Assembly (NCBI GenBank): GCA_045587285.1
Contig: JAZNBZ010000257.1
Coordinates: 1-11,531 of the forward strand
Source of the DNA: Flemingiibacterium sp045587285
Lineage (GTDB): Bacteria; Bacillota; Clostridia; Oscillospirales; CAG-272
Direction of reading: 5' to 3'
Length of the DNA: 11,531 bases
Shown here in pieces: positions 5,308 through 11,531 of this stretch (position 1 is the first letter of the stretch; every line of letters begins with the position of its first letter). The position numbers were made by a program, and so were the translations under genes. A model generated the notes under the pieces. It did no database searches, was not told the DNA's origin, and saw only the letters and a list, made by a program, of their open reading frames with translations.

Positions 5308-7701
5308 TTATTCCTCCCAGAACTCCTCGAGTGCGCCGAGAAGTGCCTCTGCGGACGACACTAAACGTATGTCCTTTAAGTGGTCGGTGAGTAGGTGCGA
5401 ATACTGCGGTGTGGCGTATCTGTCGTCGATAAGCACGCACACGCCTCGGTCGGTCTCCGAGCGTATAACGCGTCCTGCCGCTTGGAGTACCTTGTTCATC
5501 GCGGGATAGAGGTAGGCGTACTCAAAGCCTGCCTCGCGCGTTTCTTGAAAGTAGTCCGCCACTATATTCGTTTCAAGATTGAGCCTTGCAAGTCCCGTGC
5601 CGACTATAACCGTTCCGATAAGCTTGTCGCCCGCAAGGTCGATGCTCTCCGAAAACATTCCGCCGAGCACGGCAAAGCCGATTACGGCACCGTCCTCTTT
5701 AAAATTCGCGAGAAATTTCGCCTTCTCCGCCTCGGTCATATTCGGCTTTTGCACGCGTATATCCGCCTCGGGATCGTATCTGCGGTACGCGTGCACGACC
5801 TTCGTGAGCATCTCGTACGACGGCAGAAAGACGAGATAATTGCCAAAGCGCGAGCTTGCAACCGCGTCGATTATCTCGACGACAGCAGTGAGCGTGCGCT
5901 CGCGGTCGGCGTAGCGAAGCGATACCTTGTTCATTATCGCGGTAAAAAGCTGATCGCGCTCAAACGGTGATGGGAGCTGTAAGCGAGCGGCGTTTTTAGC
6001 GCCGAGCAGGTCGCAGAAATAGTCCATAGGCGCGAGCGTTGCCGAAAAGAGCACCGCCGAGCGCACGCGCGTCATACAGTAGTCAAGTAAGCTTGACGGA
6101 TCAATGCAGATAACTCTCGCGCGCACGCGCTCGCCGCGCCTTTCCGCAAGGTGTCGGAAGCTGCCGTCCGCACGCTTTGCGGCATCGGCATACCGTTTGG
6201 CGCTGTACGCCGCCTCGCGCACCGCGTACGCGAGTGTGTGCGAGCCAAACGGCACCTCTGCGGCGTTGTCGCCATTCACGCGAAGCCACTGCATCGCCGC
6301 CGAGAAGAACTCGCGGCAAGCCTCGGCAACCCCGTTAAACGGCTCGGTCGAAAGCAGCGTTCCGTATTCGCCGTCGCCGACGAAGGCGTGGTTTTCGGTG
6401 CATTTTTCCCGAAGCGACGAAAGCTCGCCGATAATATTTTTAAGCGGTGAACAGAGTATAAAATCGCTGTCGGGAATGAGCGGCGCAAAGCCTGAAAATT
6501 CAGAAAGCGAAAGCTGTGCCGAGTACATTTCCCGTGCCCTCTCAACGAGGTCGTGCGCCTCGTCGATAAGCGCGACGTTCTCCGACACATCGCAGTCATC
6601 GTCGAAAAATCTGCGAAGGAATACGCGCGGATCGAAAAGGTAGTTACAGTCGCAAATTATAACGTCGCAGTACGTCGCCGCGTCGAGCATAAGCTCGTAC
6701 GGGCAGACGCAAAACTCGCGTGCAACGGTGTCAACTGCGGCTTTGTCAACGTCGCCGTATCTTGTCAGAAGCGCAAAAAGCGCGTCGTTTATACGCTCGT
6801 AGTGACCGTTCGCATTCGCACAGGTGACGGACGTGCAGTCCTTTGGTCCCATACTGCCAACGCAGCATTTTTCCTTAGCGAAAAGCGTTATCACACGAGC
6901 CTTCAGCCCGTGCTCGCGCATAAGGTCGAACGCCGCCGTGGGCGCCGCGCCGACCGTGGATTTTGGCGTTAAGTAGAAAATTCGCCGTCCCGCGCCCTCG
7001 CCTATCGCCTTAACGGCGCCGTAGCACGCGGAGAGCGTTTTGCCGATGCCCGTGGGCGCTTGCGCGACGAGGCGCTTGCCCTTGCGTACAGCCGCGAAGG
7101 TTTCGAGGATAATGTCCTGCTGACCGAGTCGAAAGTCGCGATGCGGAAACTTTAATTTCTTCGCCGAGGATATGAAATTTTCCTTTCCCTCGGCGGCAAT
7201 TTTAGCAAACGGGAGATACTCCGTCAGAAGCCCGACGACGCGTCCGCGAAGCTCGTCTACGGTGCGAACGGTGTCAAAGTGCTCGCACTCGTACGTTTCG
7301 GTCGAAACGAACGTAAGGCGCACGGTAACGCGCGAATACCCCTTTTCTGCGGCGTACATATACGCGTAGCACTCCGCTTGGGCGGTGTACTCGGGATAGT
7401 CGGACGGCTTTATCGAGGAAAGTGCACGCGAGGTGGACTTTATCTCGTCGATTATAGCGGTGGTGCCGCAGTCGATGATTCCGTCCGCTCTGCCCGAAAG
7501 GCAAAACGCAACGCCGCCGAGCGTTATCTCGGATTTAAGCGGTACCTCGGGCATATAACCCTCGGGCGCGTCTCCCTGCACCCTTTGGTGAAGCGCGGTT
7601 CCCTGTCTGAGCCTTGCAAAGCTAACGTGGGGGCGGTCAAGACTGCCGCCGCGAAGCACGAAAGAAATAAGCTCGCGCACCGAAATATTAACGCTTGCCA
7701 C
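5308..7701 (-). CDS. PD-(D/E)XK nuclease fused to a DinG/XPD-type Fe-S DNA helicase
   Basis: This 797-residue superfamily 2 protein has two parts. The N-terminal roughly 170 residues look like a RecB/Cas4-type nuclease: H38 (ALHQRV), D73 (GRADGII), E86-I-K88 (IIDEIKST) and Q108-x3-Y112. All catalytic positions are present. The rest is a Rad3/XPD/DinG helicase: Walker A APTGIGKT (215-222), Walker B DEAH (380-383), SAT (553-555) and motif VI QAAGRVIR (740-747). Between the Walker motifs several cysteines (C279/C280, C289, C294, C331, C333, the last in FCVCPYE) fit the 4Fe-4S cluster of this family. The expected activity is ATP-driven 5'-3' unwinding with DNA cleavage, for repair or for resolving unusual structures; this is inferred. 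The start is GTG at 7701 with GGAGG 7 nt upstream, which agrees with the beginning of the conserved domain. It appears monocistronic. Its stop abuts the stop of the convergent LysM gene. Confidence 0.92.
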   Translation of the reverse strand: MASVNISVRELISFVLRGGSLDRPHVSFARLRQGTALHQRVQGDAPEGYMPEVPLKSEITLGGVAFCLSGRADGIIDCGTTAIIDEIKSTSRALSSIKPSDYPEYTAQAECYAYMYAAEKGYSRVTVRLTFVSTETYECEHFDTVRTVDELRGRVVGLLTEYLPFAKIAAEGKENFISSAKKLKFPHRDFRLGQQDIILETFAAVRKGKRLVAQAPTGIGKTLSACYGAVKAIGEGAGRRIFYLTPKSTVGAAPTAAFDLMREHGLKARVITLFAKEKCCVGSMGPKDCTSVTCANANGHYERINDALFALLTRYGDVDKAAVDTVAREFCVCPYELMLDAATYCDVIICDCNYLFDPRVFLRRFFDDDCDVSENVALIDEAHDLVERAREMYSAQLSLSEFSGFAPLIPDSDFILCSPLKNIIGELSSLREKCTENHAFVGDGEYGTLLSTEPFNGVAEACREFFSAAMQWLRVNGDNAAEVPFGSHTLAYAVREAAYSAKRYADAAKRADGSFRHLAERRGERVRARVICIDPSSLLDYCMTRVRSAVLFSATLAPMDYFCDLLGAKNAARLQLPSPFERDQLFTAIMNKVSLRYADRERTLTAVVEIIDAVASSRFGNYLVFLPSYEMLTKVVHAYRRYDPEADIRVQKPNMTEAEKAKFLANFKEDGAVIGFAVLGGMFSESIDLAGDKLIGTVIVGTGLARLNLETNIVADYFQETREAGFEYAYLYPAMNKVLQAAGRVIRSETDRGVCVLIDDRYATPQYSHLLTDHLKDIRLVSSAEALLGALEEFWEE

Positions 7702-7736
7702 AGTCTCACCTCCCTAAAAATCTCTTAAATTTTATT

Positions 7737-7753
7737 TTACAATAAAATTGTTA
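7737..7753. promoter_or_regulatory. Small inverted repeat upstream of the helicase gene
   Basis: TTACAAT (7737-7743) and ATTGTTA (7747-7753) form arms around an AAA centre with one mismatch. They lie 36-52 bp before the GTG of the helicase, where a promoter or operator would be expected. No clear -35/-10 pair for the helicase could be assigned, so this is only a candidate binding site in an AT-rich stretch. Confidence 0.25.
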
Positions 7754-7826
7754 CAGCCGTATGAACGCGAGGGAATTAAACCGTTAAACCCATGCCACGA
7801 ATTTTCGTAAAAAACCGTTTTGCGTA

Positions 7827-7855
7827 TTGACTTTTACTTTTGCGTGTGCTACAAT
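7827..7855 (+). promoter_or_regulatory. Strong sigma-A promoter with extended -10 for the MFS gene
   Basis: TTGACT (7827-7832) and TACAAT (7850-7855) are separated by exactly 17 bp. A TG dinucleotide one base before the -10 box makes it an extended -10 promoter. Each box matches the consensus at five of six positions. Transcription should begin near 7862, giving a leader of about 30 nt before the ATG at 7894. Two copies of AAACCGTT (7778-7785 and 7812-7819) lie just upstream. Confidence 0.82.
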
Positions 7856-7893
7856 TATCTCGGTATAATAAACCACGTTGAGGAGTTTGTTAA

Positions 7894-9183
7894 ATGGATA
7901 CTCAAAAAACACGAAAAAAGCTCGTGCTTTCCGAGCTTCAAAGCGAAAAATCGGGACGTTTATTCTTCATAGTCGCCTACGTCTGCTACCTTCTCTACTG
8001 CGCAACGCGCAACAACTATCCGCAGGCGCTCGCCGAGATAGTTCCCTCGGGACTTTTCACCAAGGACGTCGCGGGAATAGTATCCTCCGCTTATATGATT
8101 GGCTACGGCTCGGGAATGTTCATAAACGGCTATCTGTCGGAAAAGGTACAGCCCTTTTTCTACATAACCTTCTCCTTCGGACTTTCCGCAGGAACAAGCG
8201 CGCTGATGTACGCATACTCGCTGACGCCCTCGCCGAGCATTATCCCCTTCGTCGTTATATGGGGCATCGCGGGCTACGTTCAGTCGGGCGTGTGGCCCAT
8301 ACTTATCCGACTCACCACCGCTATTATGCCTGCAAAGAAAAGCGCTAACGCCTGCTCGCATCTTTACGTGTCCTCGACCATCGGAATAATCGGCGCATAC
8401 CTTATCTCCCAGCAGGTCCTTCGTGCGTTTGATTGGCGCACGCTTTTCCTCGTTTCGGCATTGTCCGCGCTGTTTCTCACGCTGTTCTTCTATTTTTCCA
8501 CCCTAAAGATAAAGCGAAGCTGCGTATCGTATACGCTCGTATCTCCCGAAAAGAACGAGAAAAAGCAAAGCAGCAGCGAGCATAGCCTGTTTAAGCTGCT
8601 CTTTATGTCGGGCGGTATATTCATTCTCTTCGTCGTTATTTTAAACTGCTTCGCATACAAGGGCTTTGCCGATATGGTGCCCACGATGCTCGTTGAGGAG
8701 TTCGGTGTGAGCGCCGACTTCAGCGTAATGCTGTCAACACTCCTTCCCATTTGCACCGTTATCGGCGCGTATCTCGGACGCTTTCTCTATCACCACTTAT
8801 TCCATGGCGAGATCAGAACCACCGCATACTGTATGCTTTTTGCCACCGCCGTGTATGCGCTTATCGTAATAGTCGGCTTTGCCTCGCTCGGATTTGTAAT
8901 GACGACGATAATGGTGGTAGCCGTTATGACGTCCTGCGCATCTACTATGTGCGTCGGACTCGTTCCGCTCCGCTTTGCGCGCTACTCGCTCGCAGGCTCG
9001 CTCGCCGGTTATTTCAACGGAGCCGGATACGTGGGAAACTCCGTTTCTGCACTTGCCGTCGGAATTATTGCGCAGAACTTCGGCTGGAATAACACGGTAA
9101 TCGTGCTTGGAGCGTTTATGGGCCTTGGAAGCGTTCTCGCATTTTTGGCAGTGCGTAAATGGCGCAAATTCGTACACGACTGA
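7894..9183 (+). CDS. MFS transporter resembling organophosphate:phosphate antiporters
   Basis: This 429-residue inner-membrane protein of the major facilitator superfamily has about 12 hydrophobic helices, the first at about residues 22-37 and the last near 400-420. A polar loop at about residues 205-232 (rich in K, S and E) separates the two halves. Features recalling the OPA group (GlpT, UhpT) include Y-C-A-T-R39-N-N-Y in helix 1, where this group has an arginine that binds the phosphate of the substrate, and AYMIGYGSGMFINGYLSEK (66-84), like the loop 2-3 signature. The second substrate arginine of GlpT, in helix 7, has no clear match. A lysine (K256 in FAYKGFAD) lies near that place. The substrate is therefore unknown, with a phosphorylated or other anionic metabolite the first guess. 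The start ATG has GAGGAG 8 nt upstream. The gene has its own promoter and terminator and is likely a single-gene transcript. Confidence 0.88.
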   Translation: MDTQKTRKKLVLSELQSEKSGRLFFIVAYVCYLLYCATRNNYPQALAEIVPSGLFTKDVAGIVSSAYMIGYGSGMFINGYLSEKVQPFFYITFSFGLSAGTSALMYAYSLTPSPSIIPFVVIWGIAGYVQSGVWPILIRLTTAIMPAKKSANACSHLYVSSTIGIIGAYLISQQVLRAFDWRTLFLVSALSALFLTLFFYFSTLKIKRSCVSYTLVSPEKNEKKQSSSEHSLFKLLFMSGGIFILFVVILNCFAYKGFADMVPTMLVEEFGVSADFSVMLSTLLPICTVIGAYLGRFLYHHLFHGEIRTTAYCMLFATAVYALIVIVGFASLGFVMTTIMVVAVMTSCASTMCVGLVPLRFARYSLAGSLAGYFNGAGYVGNSVSALAVGIIAQNFGWNNTVIVLGAFMGLGSVLAFLAVRKWRKFVHD

Positions 9184-9188
9184 TACCT

Positions 9189-9219
9189 TCTCGCCGTGAT
9201 ATTCACGGCGAGATTTTTT
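9189..9219 (+). terminator. Intrinsic terminator after the MFS gene
   Basis: A perfect stem of ten pairs, CTCGCCGTGA with TCACGGCGAG (9190-9199 and 9203-9212), closes a TAT loop. It is extended by one T-A pair and followed by six T residues (9214-9219). It starts 6 bp after the TGA stop of the transporter and should end that transcript before the next promoter. Confidence 0.93.
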
Positions 9220-9232
9220 GCGAAAAAACATC

Positions 9233-9261
9233 TTGCAAAACGCGTGCGAATATGGTATAAT
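9233..9261 (+). promoter_or_regulatory. Strong sigma-A promoter for the glycosyltransferase-thyX-trmH operon
   Basis: TTGCAA (9233-9238) and a perfect TATAAT (9256-9261) are separated by 17 bp. TG one base before the -10 box makes it an extended -10 promoter. The start site would fall near 9268, so the ATG at 9270 would have almost no leader. This supports the downstream ATG at 9297 as the true start of the first gene. Confidence 0.85.
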
Positions 9262-9296
9262 ATAATTTAATGAATATAAGACGAGAGGAAATTCCT

Positions 9297-10079
9297 ATGT
9301 CAGAGAAGGTAATCATCCGCGGAGTCGGCGTCGATAACGTAACGCTTGACGAGGCGGCGGAAATATGCAAGGGCTTCGTAAATAGCCCCGACGGGCTTCC
9401 AAAGGCGGTGTTTACGCCGAACAGCGAAATAATACAGTCGTGCGTTGAAAACGAGGAGCTTTACTCCGTTATCAACTCGGCTGACCTCATAACGCCCGAC
9501 GGTATCGGCGTCGTTTACGCCTCGAAGATACTCGGCAGACCGCTCAAAGCAAAATGCGCAGGCTTCGAGCTTGGACTTGAGATGGTCAAGTATTCAAACG
9601 AGAGCGGTGCTAAGATATTCTTCCTCGGCGGTAAGCCCGGCATTGCCGAGGCGGCGAGGGACAAGCTTCTGGAAACCTATCCGAACGCGTGCTTTGTCGG
9701 CACAAACGACGGCTACTTCAAAAAAGAGGGAGAGGAAAACGACGCCGTTATTGAAAAGATAAACGCCGCCGCGCCCGATATTCTCTACGTTTGCCTTGGC
9801 GTACCCGTTCAGGAAAAATGGATACTTAACAACCGCGAGCGCCTTACAAGCGTGAAGCTTTGCCTCGCGCTCGGCGGAAGCCTCGACGGCTACAGCGGAA
9901 ACGTTAAGCGCGCGCCGAAATTCTTTATAAAGCTCGGTCTTGAATGGTTCTACCGACTTATCTGCCAGCCGTCGAGAATCGGAAGAATGATGAAGCTGCC
10001 GAAATTCCTTTTCGGCGTGATTTGGTTTAAAATACGTGGAAAACATAAAAACGATGTGATAAAGGGGATAAAAAAATGA
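9297..10079 (+). CDS. WecG/TagA/CpsF family glycosyltransferase
   Basis: This 260-residue enzyme belongs to the family (GT26) that moves a sugar, typically N-acetylmannosamine from UDP-ManNAc, onto undecaprenyl-diphosphate-GlcNAc at the inner face of the membrane. In Gram-positive bacteria that is the TagA step of wall teichoic acid linkage-unit synthesis. The family blocks are clear: VFTPNSEII (38-46) with T40 and N42, LITPDGIGVVYA (64-75) with D68 as the probable catalytic residue, IFFLGGKPG, YVCLGVPVQEKW (the GxPxQExW motif), ALGGSLDGYSG, and RAPKFFIKLGLEWFYRL. A basic C-terminal tail with PSRIGRMMKLPKFLFGVI fits the membrane-binding appendage of TagA. The ATG at 9297 has AGAGGA 7 nt upstream; the ATG at 9270 lacks a site and lies at the predicted transcription start. 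The stop overlaps thyX by 4 bp. The exact sugar cannot be read from the sequence. Confidence 0.93.
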   Translation: MSEKVIIRGVGVDNVTLDEAAEICKGFVNSPDGLPKAVFTPNSEIIQSCVENEELYSVINSADLITPDGIGVVYASKILGRPLKAKCAGFELGLEMVKYSNESGAKIFFLGGKPGIAEAARDKLLETYPNACFVGTNDGYFKKEGEENDAVIEKINAAAPDILYVCLGVPVQEKWILNNRERLTSVKLCLALGGSLDGYSGNVKRAPKFFIKLGLEWFYRLICQPSRIGRMMKLPKFLFGVIWFKIRGKHKNDVIKGIKK

Positions 10080-10828
10080 AAGTAAAGCTTCTCACCTACA
10101 CTCCCGATGCGGAAAAGACCATTGCGGCGGCGGCAAAGCTCTGCTACGCAAAAAGCGATATTGATACACTTACCGAAAATCTCACTCCCGAAAAGGTCGA
10201 AAGCTTTTTAAAAATGCTCGAGGACCTCGGTCACGAGTCACCCGTCGAGCACGCGTCCTTCACCTTCGCTATCGAGGGCGTTTCGCGCGCACTTCTCGCG
10301 CAGATCACGCGCCACCGTATCGCATCCTTCTCGGTGCAGAGCCAGAGATACGTTTCAAAGACGGATTTTTCGTACATAATCCCACCTGAAATAGATGCCC
10401 TTCCCGAGGCGCGCGAGGAATATATCGCCGCTATGGAGGAGGATGCACGTCACTATGAAAGCCTCAGACAGAAGCTTATGGCGCGTCATCTCGAAACGAA
10501 CCTCGCCCAAGGTATGCCCGAGGCGGAGGCTAAACGCGCCGCCGAAAAAAAGGCTAACGAGGACGCACGCTTCGTGCTTCCCAACGCCTGCGACACACGC
10601 ATCATTATGACGATGAACGTGCGCTCGCTTCACAACTTCTTCCGTCTGCGCTGCTGCACTCGCGCACAGTGGGAGATCCGCGAGCTTGCTATCGCTATGT
10701 TGAAGCTCGTTCGCGAGGCTTGTCCCCTGCTCTTTGGCAAGGCGGGACCGTCCTGCCTGTACGGCGCTTGCTCCGAGGGCGCGTACACCTGCGGTAAGGC
10801 AGGCGACGTTAGACGTGAGCTTCGATGA
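10076..10828 (+). CDS. thyX: Flavin-dependent thymidylate synthase ThyX
   Basis: This 250-residue homolog of ThyX makes dTMP from dUMP using methylene-tetrahydrofolate, FAD and NADPH, as an alternative to ThyA. The ThyX signature RHRxxSxxxxS is present as R79-H-R-I-A-S84-F-S-V-Q-S89, followed by QRY. Other family segments are GHESPVEHASFTF (52-64), VLPNACDTRIIMTMNVRSLHNFFRLR (in the 168-192 region) and TRAQWEIRE. The C-terminus carries four cysteines, C216, C227, C232 and C239, in a CP...AGPSC...C..G...CGK arrangement, which might bind a metal. The ATG is in an ATGA overlap with the glycosyltransferase stop, with AAGGGG 8 nt upstream. The stop overlaps the next gene in the same way. It is thus the middle gene of a coupled operon with no obvious metabolic link between its members. 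Confidence 0.97.
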   Translation: MKVKLLTYTPDAEKTIAAAAKLCYAKSDIDTLTENLTPEKVESFLKMLEDLGHESPVEHASFTFAIEGVSRALLAQITRHRIASFSVQSQRYVSKTDFSYIIPPEIDALPEAREEYIAAMEEDARHYESLRQKLMARHLETNLAQGMPEAEAKRAAEKKANEDARFVLPNACDTRIIMTMNVRSLHNFFRLRCCTRAQWEIRELAIAMLKLVREACPLLFGKAGPSCLYGACSEGAYTCGKAGDVRRELR

Positions 10829-11531
10829 AGGAAGCGGATAAGCTCGCTATCGGCGAGAATCTCATATTCGAGGGAATGACCTCTATCCGCGCGGTGATAG
10901 CGGCTATTGAGTCGGGCAAGTCGGACAGAAAGCTCGTCCGCGTGCTCGTGGCAGAAAGCCGTGAGAGGGCGCGCGCGAAGGAGCTGTCGTACATTAAGGC
11001 GATGTCGCATAAGTACGGCTTTGGCGTTGAAAGTGTGCCCGATGCAGAGGTTGACGCGCTCGCGCTCGGTGCAAGCCACGGCGGGCTCTTACTTGAAGCT
11101 ACCGCACGAACTATCCCGACGCTGACGTATGACGCGCTTACAAAATATCCCGAGGACGAGCGGTTTTTCGTTATGATCGAGGGCATCGAGGACCCGTACA
11201 ACTTCGGCTACGCGCTTCGCTCGCTTTACGCGGCAGGTGCGAGCGCGGTGATACTCTCGCCGCGAAATTGGATGAGCGCGGCAGGTATCGTTTGCCGTGC
11301 GTCGGCAGGAGCGGCGGAGCTGTGCGACACGTACGTGTGCGAGTCGTGCGCAGACTGCGCTGAGGTTATGAAAAGACTCGGCGTGAAGATCGTATGCGCG
11401 GATATGAAAAACTCCGTGTCGATATACGAGGCTGACCTCAGAAAGCCGTTATTTTTAGCCGTCGGCGGTGAGCGGCGCGGACTCTCGCGCGAGCTGCTCG
11501 ATGCGGCTGACACGGTTGTGCGCCTTGACTA
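10825..11531 (+). CDS. SpoU/TrmH-family RNA 2'-O-methyltransferase, 3' end beyond the window
   Basis: An open frame of 235 codons starts with the ATG that overlaps the thyX stop (ATGA) and runs off the right edge. It resembles SPOUT-superfamily TrmH/RlmB methyltransferases, which methylate the 2'-hydroxyl of tRNA or rRNA nucleotides with S-adenosylmethionine. An N-terminal substrate-binding-like region (about residues 1-100, beginning GENLIFEGMTSIRAVI and containing SHGGLLLEA) comes first. The SpoU motif 1 IEGIEDPYNFGYALR (119-133) follows, with the conserved N and R, and then motif 2 in the visible VGGERRGLSRELL. Motif 3, with its knot-forming SLNVS-type sequence, would lie outside the window. 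The nearest usual neighbour is RlmB, but the subgroup and the RNA target cannot be set from this part. Confidence 0.88.
   Translation, partial: MKEADKLAIGENLIFEGMTSIRAVIAAIESGKSDRKLVRVLVAESRERARAKELSYIKAMSHKYGFGVESVPDAEVDALALGASHGGLLLEATARTIPTLTYDALTKYPEDERFFVMIEGIEDPYNFGYALRSLYAAGASAVILSPRNWMSAAGIVCRASAGAAELCDTYVCESCADCAEVMKRLGVKIVCADMKNSVSIYEADLRKPLFLAVGGERRGLSRELLDAADTVVRLD

Noticed and set aside
6104..6643. 179-codon plus-strand frame within the helicase gene
   Set aside because: It is a shadow of the helicase coding frame, S/R/A-rich with no domain. The helicase motifs on the other strand are unambiguous.
9270..9296. ATG at 9270 as start of the glycosyltransferase
   Set aside because: It lies at the predicted transcription start and has no ribosome site. 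The ATG at 9297 has AGAGGA at proper spacing and begins just before the conserved region.

Overview
The window reads as a chromosomal segment of an endospore-forming Firmicute of class Clostridia, probably an uncultured gut or anaerobic lineage. This rests on Shine-Dalgarno-rich gene starts, a LysM/GH18 spore-type hydrolase, flavin-dependent thymidylate synthase (ThyX), a TagA-type glycosyltransferase, Gram-positive style sigma-A promoters, and a double-hairpin repeat of a kind I associate with gut Clostridia. The taxonomic assignment is inference. Nearly all sequence is coding. The codons are rich in G/C-ending choices, which creates many long antisense shadow frames that I left out.

Minus-strand block (3676 to 1). 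Reading leftwards, the genes are a DusB-type tRNA dihydrouridine synthase, an ECF sigma factor (TTG start), its zinc-finger anti-sigma factor, a membrane-anchored metallophosphoesterase, and the first 35 codons of a lipoprotein that runs off the left edge. The last three are tightly packed (1-bp gap, then an ATGA overlap). The sigma to anti-sigma gap is 112 bp and holds a near-perfect ECF-type promoter (GGAACTT, 16-bp spacer, TCTAA). This suggests the sigma factor drives the anti-sigma, phosphoesterase and lipoprotein genes as an autoregulated envelope-response unit.

Divergent gap (3677-4053). It contains a roughly 140-bp element made of two inverted copies of a double hairpin. The two copies differ by base changes that keep the stems paired. 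It lies between the dus block and a plus-strand LysM-LysM-GH18 spore-cortex type hydrolase.

Helicase (7701 to 5308, minus). This 797-residue protein combines an N-terminal RecB/Cas4-like PD-(D/E)XK nuclease domain with a DinG/XPD-type iron-sulfur helicase. Its stop codon directly abuts the stop of the GH18 gene, with no intergenic base.

Right half (7894-11531, plus). An MFS transporter resembling organophosphate antiporters has its own strong extended -10 promoter and a strong intrinsic terminator. A second strong promoter then drives a translationally coupled set: a WecG/TagA/CpsF glycosyltransferase, thyX, and a SpoU/TrmH-family RNA methyltransferase cut by the right edge. Both junctions in that set are 4-bp ATGA overlaps.

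I saw no tRNA, rRNA, CRISPR array, insertion sequence or phage gene. The best candidates for something less described are the nuclease-helicase fusion, the sigma/anti-sigma/phosphoesterase/lipoprotein unit with its internal ECF promoter, and the covarying double-hairpin element.
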